This document shows positions 42,037 through 50,615 of a stretch of 64,000 bases of DNA, in pieces. Origin of the DNA: Halobacillus hunanensis (GTDB taxonomy: Bacteria; Bacillota; Bacilli; Bacillales; Halobacillaceae); assembly GCF_900166655.1 (NCBI RefSeq), contig NZ_FVZB01000006.1:1356026-1420025 (forward strand). Reading direction: 5' to 3'. The notes under the pieces were generated by a model, which saw nothing but the letters and a program-made list of their open reading frames with translations, searched no databases and was not told the origin of the DNA. Every line of letters begins with the position of its first letter. Positions within the stretch are counted from its first letter, which is position 1. Position numbers and translations under genes: made by a program.

Positions 42037-42059
42037 GAACCCGGAGCAGCTCCGGGTTC
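42037..42059. terminator. Terminator downstream of the amidase
   Basis: Stem GAACCCGGAG/CTCCGGGTTC with a 3-nt loop, between convergent genes. Confidence 0.7.
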
Positions 42060-42062
42060 ATA

Positions 42063-42290
42063 TTATTTCCCAGAACCAAGTGGTCTTAGTGACTCTTCAT
42101 ATTTTATGGTTAAAAGGTGACTATGAGCGGAGCGGCTGCTCGTGGAGTGATTCTTCTCCTCATCATAAAACTTATCAGCAATAAATAAGTAGGTAACAAT
42201 TAGACCGATTACAATCATGGCTGATATGAAAATAAACAAGAGAGCACGTAGTCCAAACTTCGCGAATTTATGAAGAGGTTTTTGTTCCAC
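42063..42290 (-). CDS. Small single-pass membrane protein, 75 aa
   Basis: A GTG at 42290 is preceded by GGGGGAG. One strong membrane segment spans about residues 14-37 (FGLRALLFIFISAMIVIGLIVTYLF is its core), with a basic N-terminus inside and a polar serine-rich tail. I do not recognise the family. It lies beside the amidase gene, convergent to it; a holin role is conceivable but a single gene on the opposite strand makes that weak. Confidence 0.55.
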   Translation of the reverse strand: MEQKPLHKFAKFGLRALLFIFISAMIVIGLIVTYLFIADKFYDEEKNHSTSSRSAHSHLLTIKYEESLRPLGSGK

Positions 42291-42398
42291 TGCTTTTTCT
42301 CCCCCTTATGAATGATGGGTTGTTTAAAAAAACAACGCCATCTAGTTAAATACTTTCATTTTTTCAACTCCAACTCAATTCTTGAATCGTTTTCTGTG

Positions 42399-43028
42399 TT
42401 AATCTTTGGTATAAAAAGGTAACTCCCCACTTTCGATCGGGAGGATACGATCAGCTAATTTCTTTGCCTCTTCCCAATCATGAGTGACTAATATAATTGG
42501 GATTTCCCACAGCTTGCGAAGACGTAAAAGTTCCTGATAACACTGATTTTTTGTTTCTTGGTCTAATGAGGAGAATGGCTCATCTAAAAGTAGTAGATCG
42601 GGTTCTGTGGCCAAAGCTCGTGCCAATGCCACACGTTGTTTTTCGCCACCGGATATTTGCCTTGGATACTTGGAAGTTAAATGTTTAATGCCTACAACTT
42701 CTAATAGTTTGTTAACAAGTTGGTCATCTGTAGCGCCATACGATATGTTTTTATAGACCGTCATATGGGGGAATAAAGCATAATCCTGGAACAAATAACC
42801 AATTTTGCGTTTTTGAACAGGGAGGGGGTTACGATTTGTGTGAAAAAGAAACCTGTTGTTCAATTTGATTTCTCCTTCATTAGGATGAGTAAGCCCTGCG
42901 ATACAGTTAAGAATTGTCGTTTTACCAGATCCGGATGGTCCATACATAACGACGGTCTCATTTCCAGCTTGAAAGGAAGCATTTAAGGTGAAATGCGGAA
43001 GTTTCTTCTTAATGGTTAACGATAGCAT
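42399..43028 (-). CDS. modC: Molybdate ABC transporter ATP-binding protein ModC
   Basis: Product of 209 aa. It powers molybdate import through ModB. Walker A is MYGPSGSGKTTILN near residue 28, the ABC signature ISGGEKQRVALARALA, Walker B LLLLDEPFSSLD and the H-loop ILVTHDWEEA. It is shorter than E. coli ModC because the C-terminal MOP (molybdate-binding) domain is absent. GGAGGTG before the ATG at 43028 sets the start. It lies 13 bp after modB. Confidence 0.88.
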   Translation of the reverse strand: MLSLTIKKKLPHFTLNASFQAGNETVVMYGPSGSGKTTILNCIAGLTHPNEGEIKLNNRFLFHTNRNPLPVQKRKIGYLFQDYALFPHMTVYKNISYGATDDQLVNKLLEVVGIKHLTSKYPRQISGGEKQRVALARALATEPDLLLLDEPFSSLDQETKNQCYQELLRLRKLWEIPIILVTHDWEEAKKLADRILPIESGELPFYTKD

Positions 43029-43041
43029 AGGACACCTCCAT

Positions 43042-43710
43042 TTACTGATTAAACTTAAGGATATTACGCTTACTCCACCAATTGAGCCAAAGGACAGAAC
43101 TAAATCCAAGTGAAACAATAATCAGTACCCAGAATCGAGCTTGTTCCATATGGCCTGCCTCTACGGCGAAATAGATGGCTAAAGGTATGGTATTGGTTTC
43201 CCCTGGAATATAACCAGCTATCATGAGCGTCGCCCCGAATTCCCCGAGAGCACGTGCAAAACTTAGAACTAAGCCTGCCAAAAGGCCGGGCCAGGCTAAA
43301 GGGAATGAAATAGTGAAAAAAATTTTCCACTTGGACGCCCCCATTGTTAAGGCGGCATTTTCAACGTTCTGATCATAATTTTGAAAAGCGGCTGATGCAC
43401 TTTGATACATTAAGGGAAAAGATACAACAACAGCAGCAACTACGGCGCCAATCCATGAAAAAACAACTTGAATATCGAAGGATTGAAGCAGGAAGCTGCC
43501 TAAGGGTCCATTTTTACCGAATAAATAAAGAAGTCCAAACCCTACAACTGTTGGGGGAAGAACGAGAGGGAGCAAAATCACGGACTCAACAAAACTTTTC
43601 CCGGGAAATTTTTTTCTAGCAATTACTCTTGCGAAAAAAACGCCTAGAATAAAAACAATTGAAGTTGCGATAGTGGCTATCTTTATCGATAGAAAAAGAG
43701 GGGAGTTCAT
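43042..43710 (-). CDS. modB: Molybdate ABC transporter permease ModB
   Basis: Product of 222 aa with about five membrane segments. The EAA-type loop GASKWKIFFTISFPLAWPGLLAG, and ARALGEFGATLMIAGYIPGETNTIPLAIY match ModB. It pairs with modC (13 bp apart). modA is not adjacent: an esterase gene and a terminator lie between. The ribosome site is weak. Confidence 0.92.
   Translation of the reverse strand: MNSPLFLSIKIATIATSIVFILGVFFARVIARKKFPGKSFVESVILLPLVLPPTVVGFGLLYLFGKNGPLGSFLLQSFDIQVVFSWIGAVVAAVVVSFPLMYQSASAAFQNYDQNVENAALTMGASKWKIFFTISFPLAWPGLLAGLVLSFARALGEFGATLMIAGYIPGETNTIPLAIYFAVEAGHMEQARFWVLIIVSLGFSSVLWLNWWSKRNILKFNQ
43596..43609 (+). promoter_or_regulatory. Noc-binding site (NBS) candidate inside modB
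   Basis: TTTTCCCGGGAAAT matches the Bacillus NBS consensus ATTTCCCGGGAAAT at 13 of 14 positions. The window encodes Noc itself. Confidence 0.5.
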
Positions 43711-43775
43711 GATTAACCAACTTTCATTCGATGTTCAATAGTAAATTTTCAATAGTTAACTTTTATTGTAACATT

Positions 43776-43809
43776 AAAGGAGTCTGATCTATGTAGATCA
43801 GACTCCTTT
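43776..43809 (-). terminator. Terminator of the esterase gene
   Basis: A 15-bp perfect stem AAAGGAGTCTGATCT/AGATCAGACTCCTTT with a 4-nt loop; the T tract is short. Confidence 0.75.
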
Positions 43810-43819
43810 GCTAAAAATA

Positions 43820-45589
43820 TTAATGATTTGTTGTCACAATTAACTGTGGTGCACTGGTGGTATGTTCTCCTCCGTAAAACTCAATCCAGTCTTGGTTAAA
43901 TTCAGATTCAGTTATGGCCCTTAAGCGAAGTTGAGTAATTCCGTTTTTATTGATGAAGGTTAAATCTTCTGGCGGAATTTGAAATTCTATATAATTCTTT
44001 AACGTTTGAGTGGAAAAGGTAACACTATTATTTTTTGACGGGGTGGCACGATAGTCTGATTGCTCGATAGCAGCTGAACTTCCTAGTACTCCCCTATTTA
44101 TATCTACCCGGATGGACGGCACTAAGCCTTCCTTGTCTTTAACATAAAGTCTGACCTTTGCTGATTGTATCGTATTCTCAGGTAAACGATCAGTATGAAA
44201 TGAAAGAACTCCTCTATAGGTATCGGTATTATACATACCCTTATCTCCGACCTTAATATGTTCTTCCCCTAATCCATCTGCTGCATATTTCCCAACATAA
44301 CCATCTTCAGCAGCAGAAGATAGAATAACTTCTGACGTTCCTGGCTCAGACTCATTGATGGTATAGGTTTCTTGTTTAACCGATTCCTTATTCCCTTCTG
44401 CGTCCTGGCTAAAGTACTTCAAAATAGTATCATCGGTAATTTGAAGAGGTTGACTGTATACTTCCGATTGGGTGGTTGGTTTGGAGCCATCTCGGGTGTA
44501 GTAGGTGGTAGCTGGTTCATTTGTTTTCAATTCTACTGTAATGGGGGAATTGTAAGTTCCTCCTTTCACAGTAGCTGTCGTTACGGGAGCGCTTGGATCG
44601 GGATCTTCGGTTTCAGAAAAGGACTGGAAGAATTCAACCATTAGGCGGTTCGCATCAGGTCCCTGAGGATCTGTGTAGCTTCCTTGGTTACTTCCACCTG
44701 ACCAAGCGTGGCCCATCCCTTGTACTAACACCTTTTTCATCCATACCTTCCCATCTTCACCTTTGTAATTACTAATGGTATAACTTCTTCCTGAAGGGAC
44801 TTGCAATGACTCCGTACTTTCAGGAGTATCATCGATCCATCCATCCTTTGTTGCATTTTCGGCTAAGTCATTGGTAACTGCCCATTGCTTGATAACTTGT
44901 TCAGCGTTGATACGGTTTACTGTATAATCAGATGTTCCATGGATGACCATCACGGGAATCTTTTTGGCGTGATCGTCCATCGCTTGGTAGGCTAGTTTGC
45001 CTTGTTGAGCTGGGTCAGGCCCGCCACTGGACATAGCAGAATATGCATCGACAGTACTTTCCGCTGCTTTATATTCCAATCCTGCCCCGACACCCACTCC
45101 GGAAAAAATATCGGGGTATGTCGCTCCCATAATGACGCTCATTGCAGCTCCAGCCGATAAACCGGCTGCATAAACTTGATCTTTGTTAATGGTATAATTG
45201 TTTTCAACTGATTGAACCATTCCTGCAATTACTGCTGGTTCACCACTACCACGATTCTGGTGGTCAGGGTCAAACCAATTCCAGCATTTGTTTAAGTTCG
45301 CACTTGAACTTTGTTCCGGGTAGAGAACTAAAAAGCCCTCTTTCTCTGCTAGTGAATTCATTTGTGTTCCAGTAGCAAATTGCTCCGCATCCTGTGTACA
45401 TCCATGGAGCAAAACGTATAGTGGAGAAGGGGTATTCGAATCATAGTTTGAAGGAATATACAGTTTATAGGATTTCCCTCCATATGAACCATCAATAAAT
45501 TCACCATTTGCGAAAGACAACGACGGATTAAATAACATGGTAATCATCAACATCATTCCTAAACCAGCCAGCAATTTCAACGCTTTCAT
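43820..45589 (-). CDS. Secreted PHB-depolymerase-family esterase, multidomain
   Basis: Product of 589 aa. A signal peptide (residues 1-27, cleavage after SFA) is followed by a polyhydroxybutyrate-depolymerase-type alpha/beta-hydrolase: LLHGCTQDAEQFA (oxyanion), AGLSAGAAMS (nucleophile serine), VIHGTSDYTV (aspartate) and GMGHAWSGGS (histidine). Residues about 340-412 form a chitobiase-type C-terminal repeat (TYYTRDGSKPTTQSEVYSQP), and the last 170 residues are a beta-rich domain like those in secreted wall or carbohydrate binding proteins. Possible substrates include polyesters and acetyl or feruloyl esters. The gene splits modA from modB. Confidence 0.85.
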   Translation of the reverse strand: MKALKLLAGLGMMLMITMLFNPSLSFANGEFIDGSYGGKSYKLYIPSNYDSNTPSPLYVLLHGCTQDAEQFATGTQMNSLAEKEGFLVLYPEQSSSANLNKCWNWFDPDHQNRGSGEPAVIAGMVQSVENNYTINKDQVYAAGLSAGAAMSVIMGATYPDIFSGVGVGAGLEYKAAESTVDAYSAMSSGGPDPAQQGKLAYQAMDDHAKKIPVMVIHGTSDYTVNRINAEQVIKQWAVTNDLAENATKDGWIDDTPESTESLQVPSGRSYTISNYKGEDGKVWMKKVLVQGMGHAWSGGSNQGSYTDPQGPDANRLMVEFFQSFSETEDPDPSAPVTTATVKGGTYNSPITVELKTNEPATTYYTRDGSKPTTQSEVYSQPLQITDDTILKYFSQDAEGNKESVKQETYTINESEPGTSEVILSSAAEDGYVGKYAADGLGEEHIKVGDKGMYNTDTYRGVLSFHTDRLPENTIQSAKVRLYVKDKEGLVPSIRVDINRGVLGSSAAIEQSDYRATPSKNNSVTFSTQTLKNYIEFQIPPEDLTFINKNGITQLRLRAITESEFNQDWIEFYGGEHTTSAPQLIVTTNH

Positions 45590-45695
45590 TTAAATGGCAT
45601 CCTCCTCTTAAACTCTTTTCTATGAGCTTAGTAGAAGAGAGTTACAGAGTAGTTACATATAAGATGAAGATGAGATCAGTATATAAGTGGGCGTC

Positions 45696-46481
45696 CTAAG
45701 GTTGTTTTTTTTCAAAACCATAGGACTGTAAAATTTCCTGTGCTTCCTTTGTCTTAAGGTAGTCTAAAAATGCTTGTGCATCTTTAATGTTGGAACTGGC
45801 TGTTAAGACAGCACCCGGATAGATGATTGATTGATGGAGATTTTGATCAACTTCGGTGATGACCTTCACCTCATCTGAGATAAGTGCATCACTTGCATAC
45901 ACAAATCCTAAAGCTACATTTCCTGACTCTACATATGTAAGTACCTGGCGTACATCTCTTGCATATACCATTTGGCCTTTTAAATCTGTCCATTTGTTAA
46001 TGGATTGTAATGCTTGTTTCGCATACATTCCCCCAGGTACGCTGGCAGGGTCGCCTAAAGCAAGCTGCTTCTCACCAGATAGCTTGATGGATTGGAGAGA
46101 AGAAAAGTAAAAGTCACGGTCTTGCTTTGTAATCAATACGATAGAGTTTCCAGTGAAATTAAATCTGGTTTCTTTTATGATAAATTGTTGTTGTTCCAGT
46201 TTGTCCATCCATTTTTGGTTCGCAGATAAGAAAACATCAACAGGAGCTCCTTGTTGAATCTGTTGGGCCAATTTACCTGAACCTGCAAAATTAAATGTAA
46301 GGGTTACATCTTTATTTTGACTTTCATATGTCTCTTTTATTTCTTTCATAGCATCAGTTAAGCTAGCTGCTGCAGAAATAGTAAGGTCTGTCGTATGTTG
46401 TTCCTGAGCTGTATTGTTACTGCATCCAGCAAGTCCAAATAAGACTAATCCCAAGAAGATTATTATTAATTTTCTCTGCAT
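45696..46481 (-). CDS. modA: Molybdate-binding lipoprotein ModA
   Basis: Product of 261 aa. ModA captures molybdate outside the membrane for ModBC. The signal ends in the lipobox FGLAGC (cysteine near residue 20); the mature part has TISAAASLTDAMKEIKETYE, FNFAGSGKLAQQIQQGAPVD and PASVPGGMYAKQAL, typical of ModA. AGGAG precedes the ATG. The gap to the esterase gene is about 105 bp. Confidence 0.93.
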   Translation of the reverse strand: MQRKLIIIFLGLVLFGLAGCSNNTAQEQHTTDLTISAAASLTDAMKEIKETYESQNKDVTLTFNFAGSGKLAQQIQQGAPVDVFLSANQKWMDKLEQQQFIIKETRFNFTGNSIVLITKQDRDFYFSSLQSIKLSGEKQLALGDPASVPGGMYAKQALQSINKWTDLKGQMVYARDVRQVLTYVESGNVALGFVYASDALISDEVKVITEVDQNLHQSIIYPGAVLTASSNIKDAQAFLDYLKTKEAQEILQSYGFEKKQP

Positions 46482-46594
46482 GTGGCGATACTCCTATGTT
46501 TAATTATTTCTTTAGATTATACGTATGGATGAATTTTAAGTAAAATAAATCATAACCTTGAGTGCGTACCTATGGATAATAGAAAGGGGAAGCT

Positions 46595-47251
46595 ATGAAA
46601 CTTCAAATCCTTATTAGCCTAATTTTAGCTCTGTTACTGACTCAATCACCAATAATTGGAAAGTACTTTGCAATGATTAATACCATGATACACGAAAGCG
46701 GTCATTCTCTGATGGCTTTACTGACTGGCGGAGAAGTAAGGAATGTGTCGTTGTTTCCCAATACATCCGGGGTAACCATGACAGGACATACTTCATGGCT
46801 TAGCCACGTCTTAACTAGTTTATCAGGCTATTTATTTTCCTCATTAGCAGGTTTATTATTCTTCCATTTAATTGTTAAAGGCCATTATCATGTAATGATT
46901 TTCATTTTAATTGGTTTTTTAGCTATTAATCTTCTTTTCTGGGTTAGAAACTTCTATGGTGTTTTTTGGCTCGTTACATTTGGTGCAGGATTTATTTATT
47001 TGCTCAGAACTGGCCATCAATCCATTGTTCAATACGTCCTTATCTTTGTAGCCTGCCTCGTTGTGGTAGAGGCTGTTATGAGTGCTTTTTGGGTGATGAG
47101 GGTTAGTTTTGTTTCCCCGAGTCAAGCAGGGGATGCTTGGAACCTTGCACAAGCTGTGAAATTTATTCCCGCTCCTGTATGGGGTGTGTTCTTTTTCGCC
47201 CAATCTTTATATTTGGCCTGGTTGTCCTTAAAAAAAGTATACCTTATTTAA
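46595..47251 (+). CDS. M50-family membrane metallopeptidase-like protein
   Basis: Product of 218 aa, mostly hydrophobic with about six membrane segments. The motif HESGHSLMALLTGGEV (residues 33-48) is the HExxH zinc site of M50B-like peptidases, and the order resembles site-2 protease relatives without a PDZ domain. The second zinc motif (NPDG type) is not visible, so activity is uncertain. The substrate is unknown. AAAGGGGA precedes the ATG; it is divergent from modA. Confidence 0.75.
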   Translation: MKLQILISLILALLLTQSPIIGKYFAMINTMIHESGHSLMALLTGGEVRNVSLFPNTSGVTMTGHTSWLSHVLTSLSGYLFSSLAGLLFFHLIVKGHYHVMIFILIGFLAINLLFWVRNFYGVFWLVTFGAGFIYLLRTGHQSIVQYVLIFVACLVVVEAVMSAFWVMRVSFVSPSQAGDAWNLAQAVKFIPAPVWGVFFFAQSLYLAWLSLKKVYLI

Positions 47252-47358
47252 TGCAGTGTGCTCATAAATAACAAAAAAGTAAGAACTCCGCATGAGCCCT
47301 TACCACTCAAATATTATGGCATAAGGTAATAAAGTAAGTGATGAGAGGAGGGAATGAC

Positions 47359-47463
47359 ATGAGCGGAGGATACGGTGGCGGATTTGCGCTATTAGTTGTG
47401 TTGTTTATTCTTTTGATTATTATCGGTGCCTCTTATGGCGGCTACGGATACGGTGGTTATTAA
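47359..47463 (+). CDS. YjcZ-family small membrane peptide
   Basis: A 34-aa peptide MSGGYGGGFALLVVLFILLI then a GYGYGGY tail, behind GAGAGGAGGG and followed by a strong terminator. Glycine- and tyrosine-rich ends around one hydrophobic segment define the YjcZ sporulation-associated family (PF09680). Function is unknown; several members are expressed in sporulation. Confidence 0.88.
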   Translation: MSGGYGGGFALLVVLFILLIIIGASYGGYGYGGY

Positions 47464-47474
47464 TTTAACCTAAG

Positions 47475-47496
47475 GCGGGGGCTACCCCGCTTTTTT
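47475..47496 (+). terminator. Terminator of the YjcZ-family gene
   Basis: Stem GCGGGG/CCCCGC with a 4-nt loop and six T. Confidence 0.88.
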
Positions 47497-47666
47497 GCTG
47501 TATAAAGGTTATGAAAATTATTGGTTTGTGGGTAGTTTTATGTTTAGCAGCACCCCAAAAGGATGTGTTAGTTTTTAGTCGAAACTTCTTTAATTTGGTT
47601 TTAAATGTATGAAAAAGGGTATAGGAAAAATAGATTAATTACAGCAGACTTTTGGAGGAGTTTATA

Positions 47667-47918
47667 ATGAATTTAAAGGAACGTTTAATAAGCCAGGGCT
47701 ATGATCAGGTAGATATCCTGCTTATTGATAATGAGCAGAATCAGTCTACAATCGCTAACCTTTCTCTTCACAAAATCACGGACTTAGAGTACAAGTTATA
47801 CTTAGAACCTGAATCACTTAAGTATGAGTTTAATGGTGATCATCCGCATTTTATTGCGGAACAAAAAGAAGAGGATGGGAAAGCAAAGCAGATAAGAGGA
47901 TATATTCTGGAATGGTGA
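47667..47918 (+). CDS. Hypothetical protein, 83 aa
   Basis: An ATG at 47667 with GGAGGAG just upstream; the frame extends five codons further but the ribosome site fixes the start. The acidic soluble product begins MNLKERLISQGYDQVDILLI and has no membrane segment. I do not recognise the family. A good terminator follows. Confidence 0.65.
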   Translation: MNLKERLISQGYDQVDILLIDNEQNQSTIANLSLHKITDLEYKLYLEPESLKYEFNGDHPHFIAEQKEEDGKAKQIRGYILEW

Positions 47919-47927
47919 AGGATAGAG

Positions 47928-47962
47928 AAAAAGGAATTAAGAGCTCCTTTTTCTTTTTTTTA
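47928..47962 (+). terminator. Terminator of the 83-aa gene
   Basis: Stem GAAAAAGGA/TCCTTTTTC followed by eight T. It overlaps the last codons of the convergent 64-aa gene. Confidence 0.8.
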
Positions 47963-48131
47963 TACGGTCTTTACGATCAGCAATACCTCCAATAATGAGA
48001 AGGATACCTGAAGCCAATATTACAACAGGAACCATGGGGTCTGCTATGGCAGAGAATAGTACGAAAGCAATAACTATACAGGCTGCTCCAATGCTTCCAA
48101 GTATAATTAACATTTTGTTTTCTCTTTTCAT
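47937..48131 (-). CDS. Small two-segment membrane protein, 64 aa
   Basis: Two hydrophobic segments (about residues 7-27 and 33-50) and a very basic tail DRKDRIKKRKRSS. AAAGGAT lies 11 nt before the ATG at 48131. Family not recognised. Its basic codons overlap a plus-strand terminator, so the real 3' end is plausible but support is modest. Confidence 0.5.
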   Translation of the reverse strand: MKRENKMLIILGSIGAACIVIAFVLFSAIADPMVPVVILASGILLIIGGIADRKDRIKKRKRSS

Positions 48132-48272
48132 GACAATAATCGATCCTTTCTTTATCCTATCTTTTCCTCAGTATAACGAATTTTCTTAGAAAATGAATGG
48201 ATGAGCTTTTACGTTTAAATTTTTAGAGAAGAAGGAATGACGCATATAGAACCTTTCTAAGGAGGTCTTACT

Positions 48273-49724
48273 ATGAAAACACACAGTTTATATATAAACG
48301 GCGAATATACTGAATCAACGGAAGACGAATGGTTAGATATTGTTAATCCTGCTACAGAAGAGGTTATCTCCAGAACACCAAAAGGTACAGTTGAAGACGT
48401 CGATCGAGCGGTTCATGCTGCATCTCAGGCTCAAAAGGGGTGGGAGATGACTCCTAATATAGAGCGTGGTAACATCGTCCGTCAGCTTGGTAATAAGATA
48501 GAAAAGAATAAGGATACATTTATCGATCTACTTCAGGAAGAACAAGGCAAGGATTATGAACTGGCAACAGGGGAAGTAGAGCTTGCTATCGATTACTTTA
48601 GGTATATGTCTGAATGGGCGCGCCGAATTGAGGGGGAAATTGTACCGAGTGACCGGGCTAATGAAAATATTTATATTTACAAAAAGCCAATTGGCGTTGT
48701 TGCTGGAATTGTTCCGTGGAACTTCCCGGTATTTATTCTGGCCAGAAAGGTGGCAACGGCTCTTGTTACTGGTTGTACGATTGTATTGAAGCCAAGCCAG
48801 CAAACACCCAATACTGCCATGGAGTTTACGAAAATTATTGATTCCATGGAAGACATTCCAAAGGGTGTGTACAATTTGATTACAGGAACAGGTTCTGAGA
48901 TCGGAAATGCACTGGCTAAACATGATGGCGTACAAATGATTACGATGACCGGAAGTGTACCAGCTGGAACAAAGGTAATGGAAGCTGCTGCCCAAAACAT
49001 TACGAAGGTTAATCTTGAATTAGGCGGAAAAGCTCCAGCCATTGTGACCAAAAACGCAGACTTAGATATCGCGGCCGACAGCATCACCACATCAAGGTTA
49101 GCTAATAATGGACAAGCCTGTACGAATGCTGAGCGTGTGTATGTCCATGAAAGTGTTGCCAATGAACTTGTTAACAAACTGAAGAATTCATTTGATCAAA
49201 TGTCATTAGGAGACCCGCGGACGAATAAGCAAGCCGATGTCGGGCCTCTTGTAAGTGAGGAGCGTTTAGAAGCGGTATCTACGATGGTGAATGATGCAGA
49301 AGTCGACGGAGCTAAGGTAGAGATTGGCGGCGAGCGTGCTGATATGGAACAAGGTTTTTTCTATAAACCTACGATTCTAACTGGTGTCGACCACGATTCT
49401 ACCATTATGCAAGAAGAAATCTTTGGCCCTGTTATTCCCATCACTACATTCCGTACTTTAGATGAAGCGATCGAAAAAGGAAACGATACAGAATTTGGCT
49501 TATCTTCTTCTGTATATACAGAGGATATGAATGAAGCGATGAAAGTTGTCAATGAACTGAAATTTGGTGAAACGTATGTAAACCGTGAAAACTTTGAGGC
49601 CGTACAAGGTTATCATGCTGGAATACGGAAATCCGGTCTTGGCGGGGCAGATGGTAAGCACGGTATGGAGGATTTCCTTGTCACACAAGTGGTTTATATG
49701 CAATATAAACACGATAAACAGTAA
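48273..49724 (+). CDS. aldA: AldA-type aldehyde dehydrogenase (lactaldehyde/glycolaldehyde)
   Basis: Product of 483 aa. It oxidises aldehydes with NAD. VVAGIVPWNFPVFILARK, the glutamate in LELGGKAP and the catalytic cysteine in NNGQACTNAERVYV are all present. The C-terminus KFGETYVNRENFEAVQGYHAG and KSGLGGADGKHG resembles E. coli AldA closely rather than generic Bacillus aldehyde dehydrogenases. AAGGAGG precedes the ATG. It stands alone, so the pathway (fucose/rhamnose lactaldehyde, or glycolaldehyde) is not shown by the context. Confidence 0.85.
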   Translation: MKTHSLYINGEYTESTEDEWLDIVNPATEEVISRTPKGTVEDVDRAVHAASQAQKGWEMTPNIERGNIVRQLGNKIEKNKDTFIDLLQEEQGKDYELATGEVELAIDYFRYMSEWARRIEGEIVPSDRANENIYIYKKPIGVVAGIVPWNFPVFILARKVATALVTGCTIVLKPSQQTPNTAMEFTKIIDSMEDIPKGVYNLITGTGSEIGNALAKHDGVQMITMTGSVPAGTKVMEAAAQNITKVNLELGGKAPAIVTKNADLDIAADSITTSRLANNGQACTNAERVYVHESVANELVNKLKNSFDQMSLGDPRTNKQADVGPLVSEERLEAVSTMVNDAEVDGAKVEIGGERADMEQGFFYKPTILTGVDHDSTIMQEEIFGPVIPITTFRTLDEAIEKGNDTEFGLSSSVYTEDMNEAMKVVNELKFGETYVNRENFEAVQGYHAGIRKSGLGGADGKHGMEDFLVTQVVYMQYKHDKQ

Positions 49725-49730
49725 ATACGG

Positions 49731-49757
49731 GCTCCCCGTTGGAAGGGGAGCTTTTTA
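49731..49757 (+). terminator. Terminator of aldA
   Basis: Stem GCTCCCC/GGGGAGC and five T. Confidence 0.85.
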
Positions 49758-50555
49758 CTTGTTTTTTAACCAGTCGGTTGCAAAATCAACCGACTCAGCC
49801 ATTGGAAACAGACGGCACTCCGCTTGTCCTACATGACCTTTGATGACACGATGATCTGATTCATAGGCTCGCCCTATACCATTAAACTGCTCCTCGTCCA
49901 TTTCAATATCCTGATAAGTGACCCACTGTCGCTGTCCGTCTACGATTAGGGGAGCGCCTCTTGTCATTTCTTTGCGCGTTCCGCTTCTATATTCAGATAA
50001 ATGGAAACTTGTATTTGTATCATAGTCTACCCCGAGCAGAAGAACCTGTGCATTTGTTTGATAGATTTTTCCGAGAGGAGAATCATCATTTAAGGAAAAA
50101 GAAAGCGAATGCTGCGATGTCAGTTCCTCCGCTTGCTTTCCCCATGCTGATAGGGAGAATGCAGGATGATTACTCCTATAAACGGCTGGGTGCGTTCGGA
50201 ATAACTCCGGGAGCACACCTAGAAATGTTACGGGTGTTTTGGTGGGGTCGAATGCGGGCATTGTCCTTTTGATTGTTTTATGCCATTCTTCAGGGACAGG
50301 TGGGTTCTCCCATTCTGCTGGATCAGAAAGCGTAGGCGAGTGAGTTTGGAAAATGAGTGTTCCATTCTCTGTGACTGTTCTCATTAATGCTTCCAGTACA
50401 GCTTGTGGTCCGCCGCTCACCCATCCTAGAGATTTCATCGATGCATGGATGAGCAGAGTGTCTCCCTTTTTTATGCCAAGGTGACTCAGGTCATCGATTA
50501 GGCTATGTACCGTATTTAACTTTTTCGTTTGATTGATGGTATCTTGTTCGCTCAT
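49755..50555 (-). CDS. Aminoglycoside N3'-acetyltransferase family protein (YokD-like)
   Basis: Product of 266 aa. The AAC(3) fold transfers acetyl from acetyl-CoA. Seen are LIHASMKSLGWVSGGPQAVLEAL near the N-terminus, the conserved FLGVLPELFRTHPAVYRSNHP and the active-site aspartate/histidine region. Homologues on Bacillus chromosomes, such as YokD, are not always resistance enzymes, so resistance should not be assumed. AAGGAGGGG before the ATG at 50555 sets the start; the frame extends further. It lies just downstream of queF. Confidence 0.85.
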   Translation of the reverse strand: MSEQDTINQTKKLNTVHSLIDDLSHLGIKKGDTLLIHASMKSLGWVSGGPQAVLEALMRTVTENGTLIFQTHSPTLSDPAEWENPPVPEEWHKTIKRTMPAFDPTKTPVTFLGVLPELFRTHPAVYRSNHPAFSLSAWGKQAEELTSQHSLSFSLNDDSPLGKIYQTNAQVLLLGVDYDTNTSFHLSEYRSGTRKEMTRGAPLIVDGQRQWVTYQDIEMDEEQFNGIGRAYESDHRVIKGHVGQAECRLFPMAESVDFATDWLKNK

Positions 50556-50583
50556 TGTACCCCTCCTTTTCTTCATTATACAG

Positions 50584-50609
50584 AAAAAAGAGCCTAGCAA
50601 GCAGGCTCC
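50584..50609 (-). terminator. Terminator of queF
   Basis: Stem GAGCCT/AGGCTC followed on the minus strand by six T, between queF and the acetyltransferase gene. Confidence 0.75.
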
Positions 50610-50615
50610 TTCCAC

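Noticed and set aside
42063..42290. 75-aa membrane protein as a holin partner of the amidase
   Set aside because: It has one membrane segment, lies on the opposite strand, and is separated by a two-way terminator; kept only as a hypothetical membrane protein.
47510..47611. Short frame of about 33 codons starting MKIIGLWVVL
   Set aside because: There is a weak ribosome site and no family resemblance; it lies in a gap after a strong terminator.
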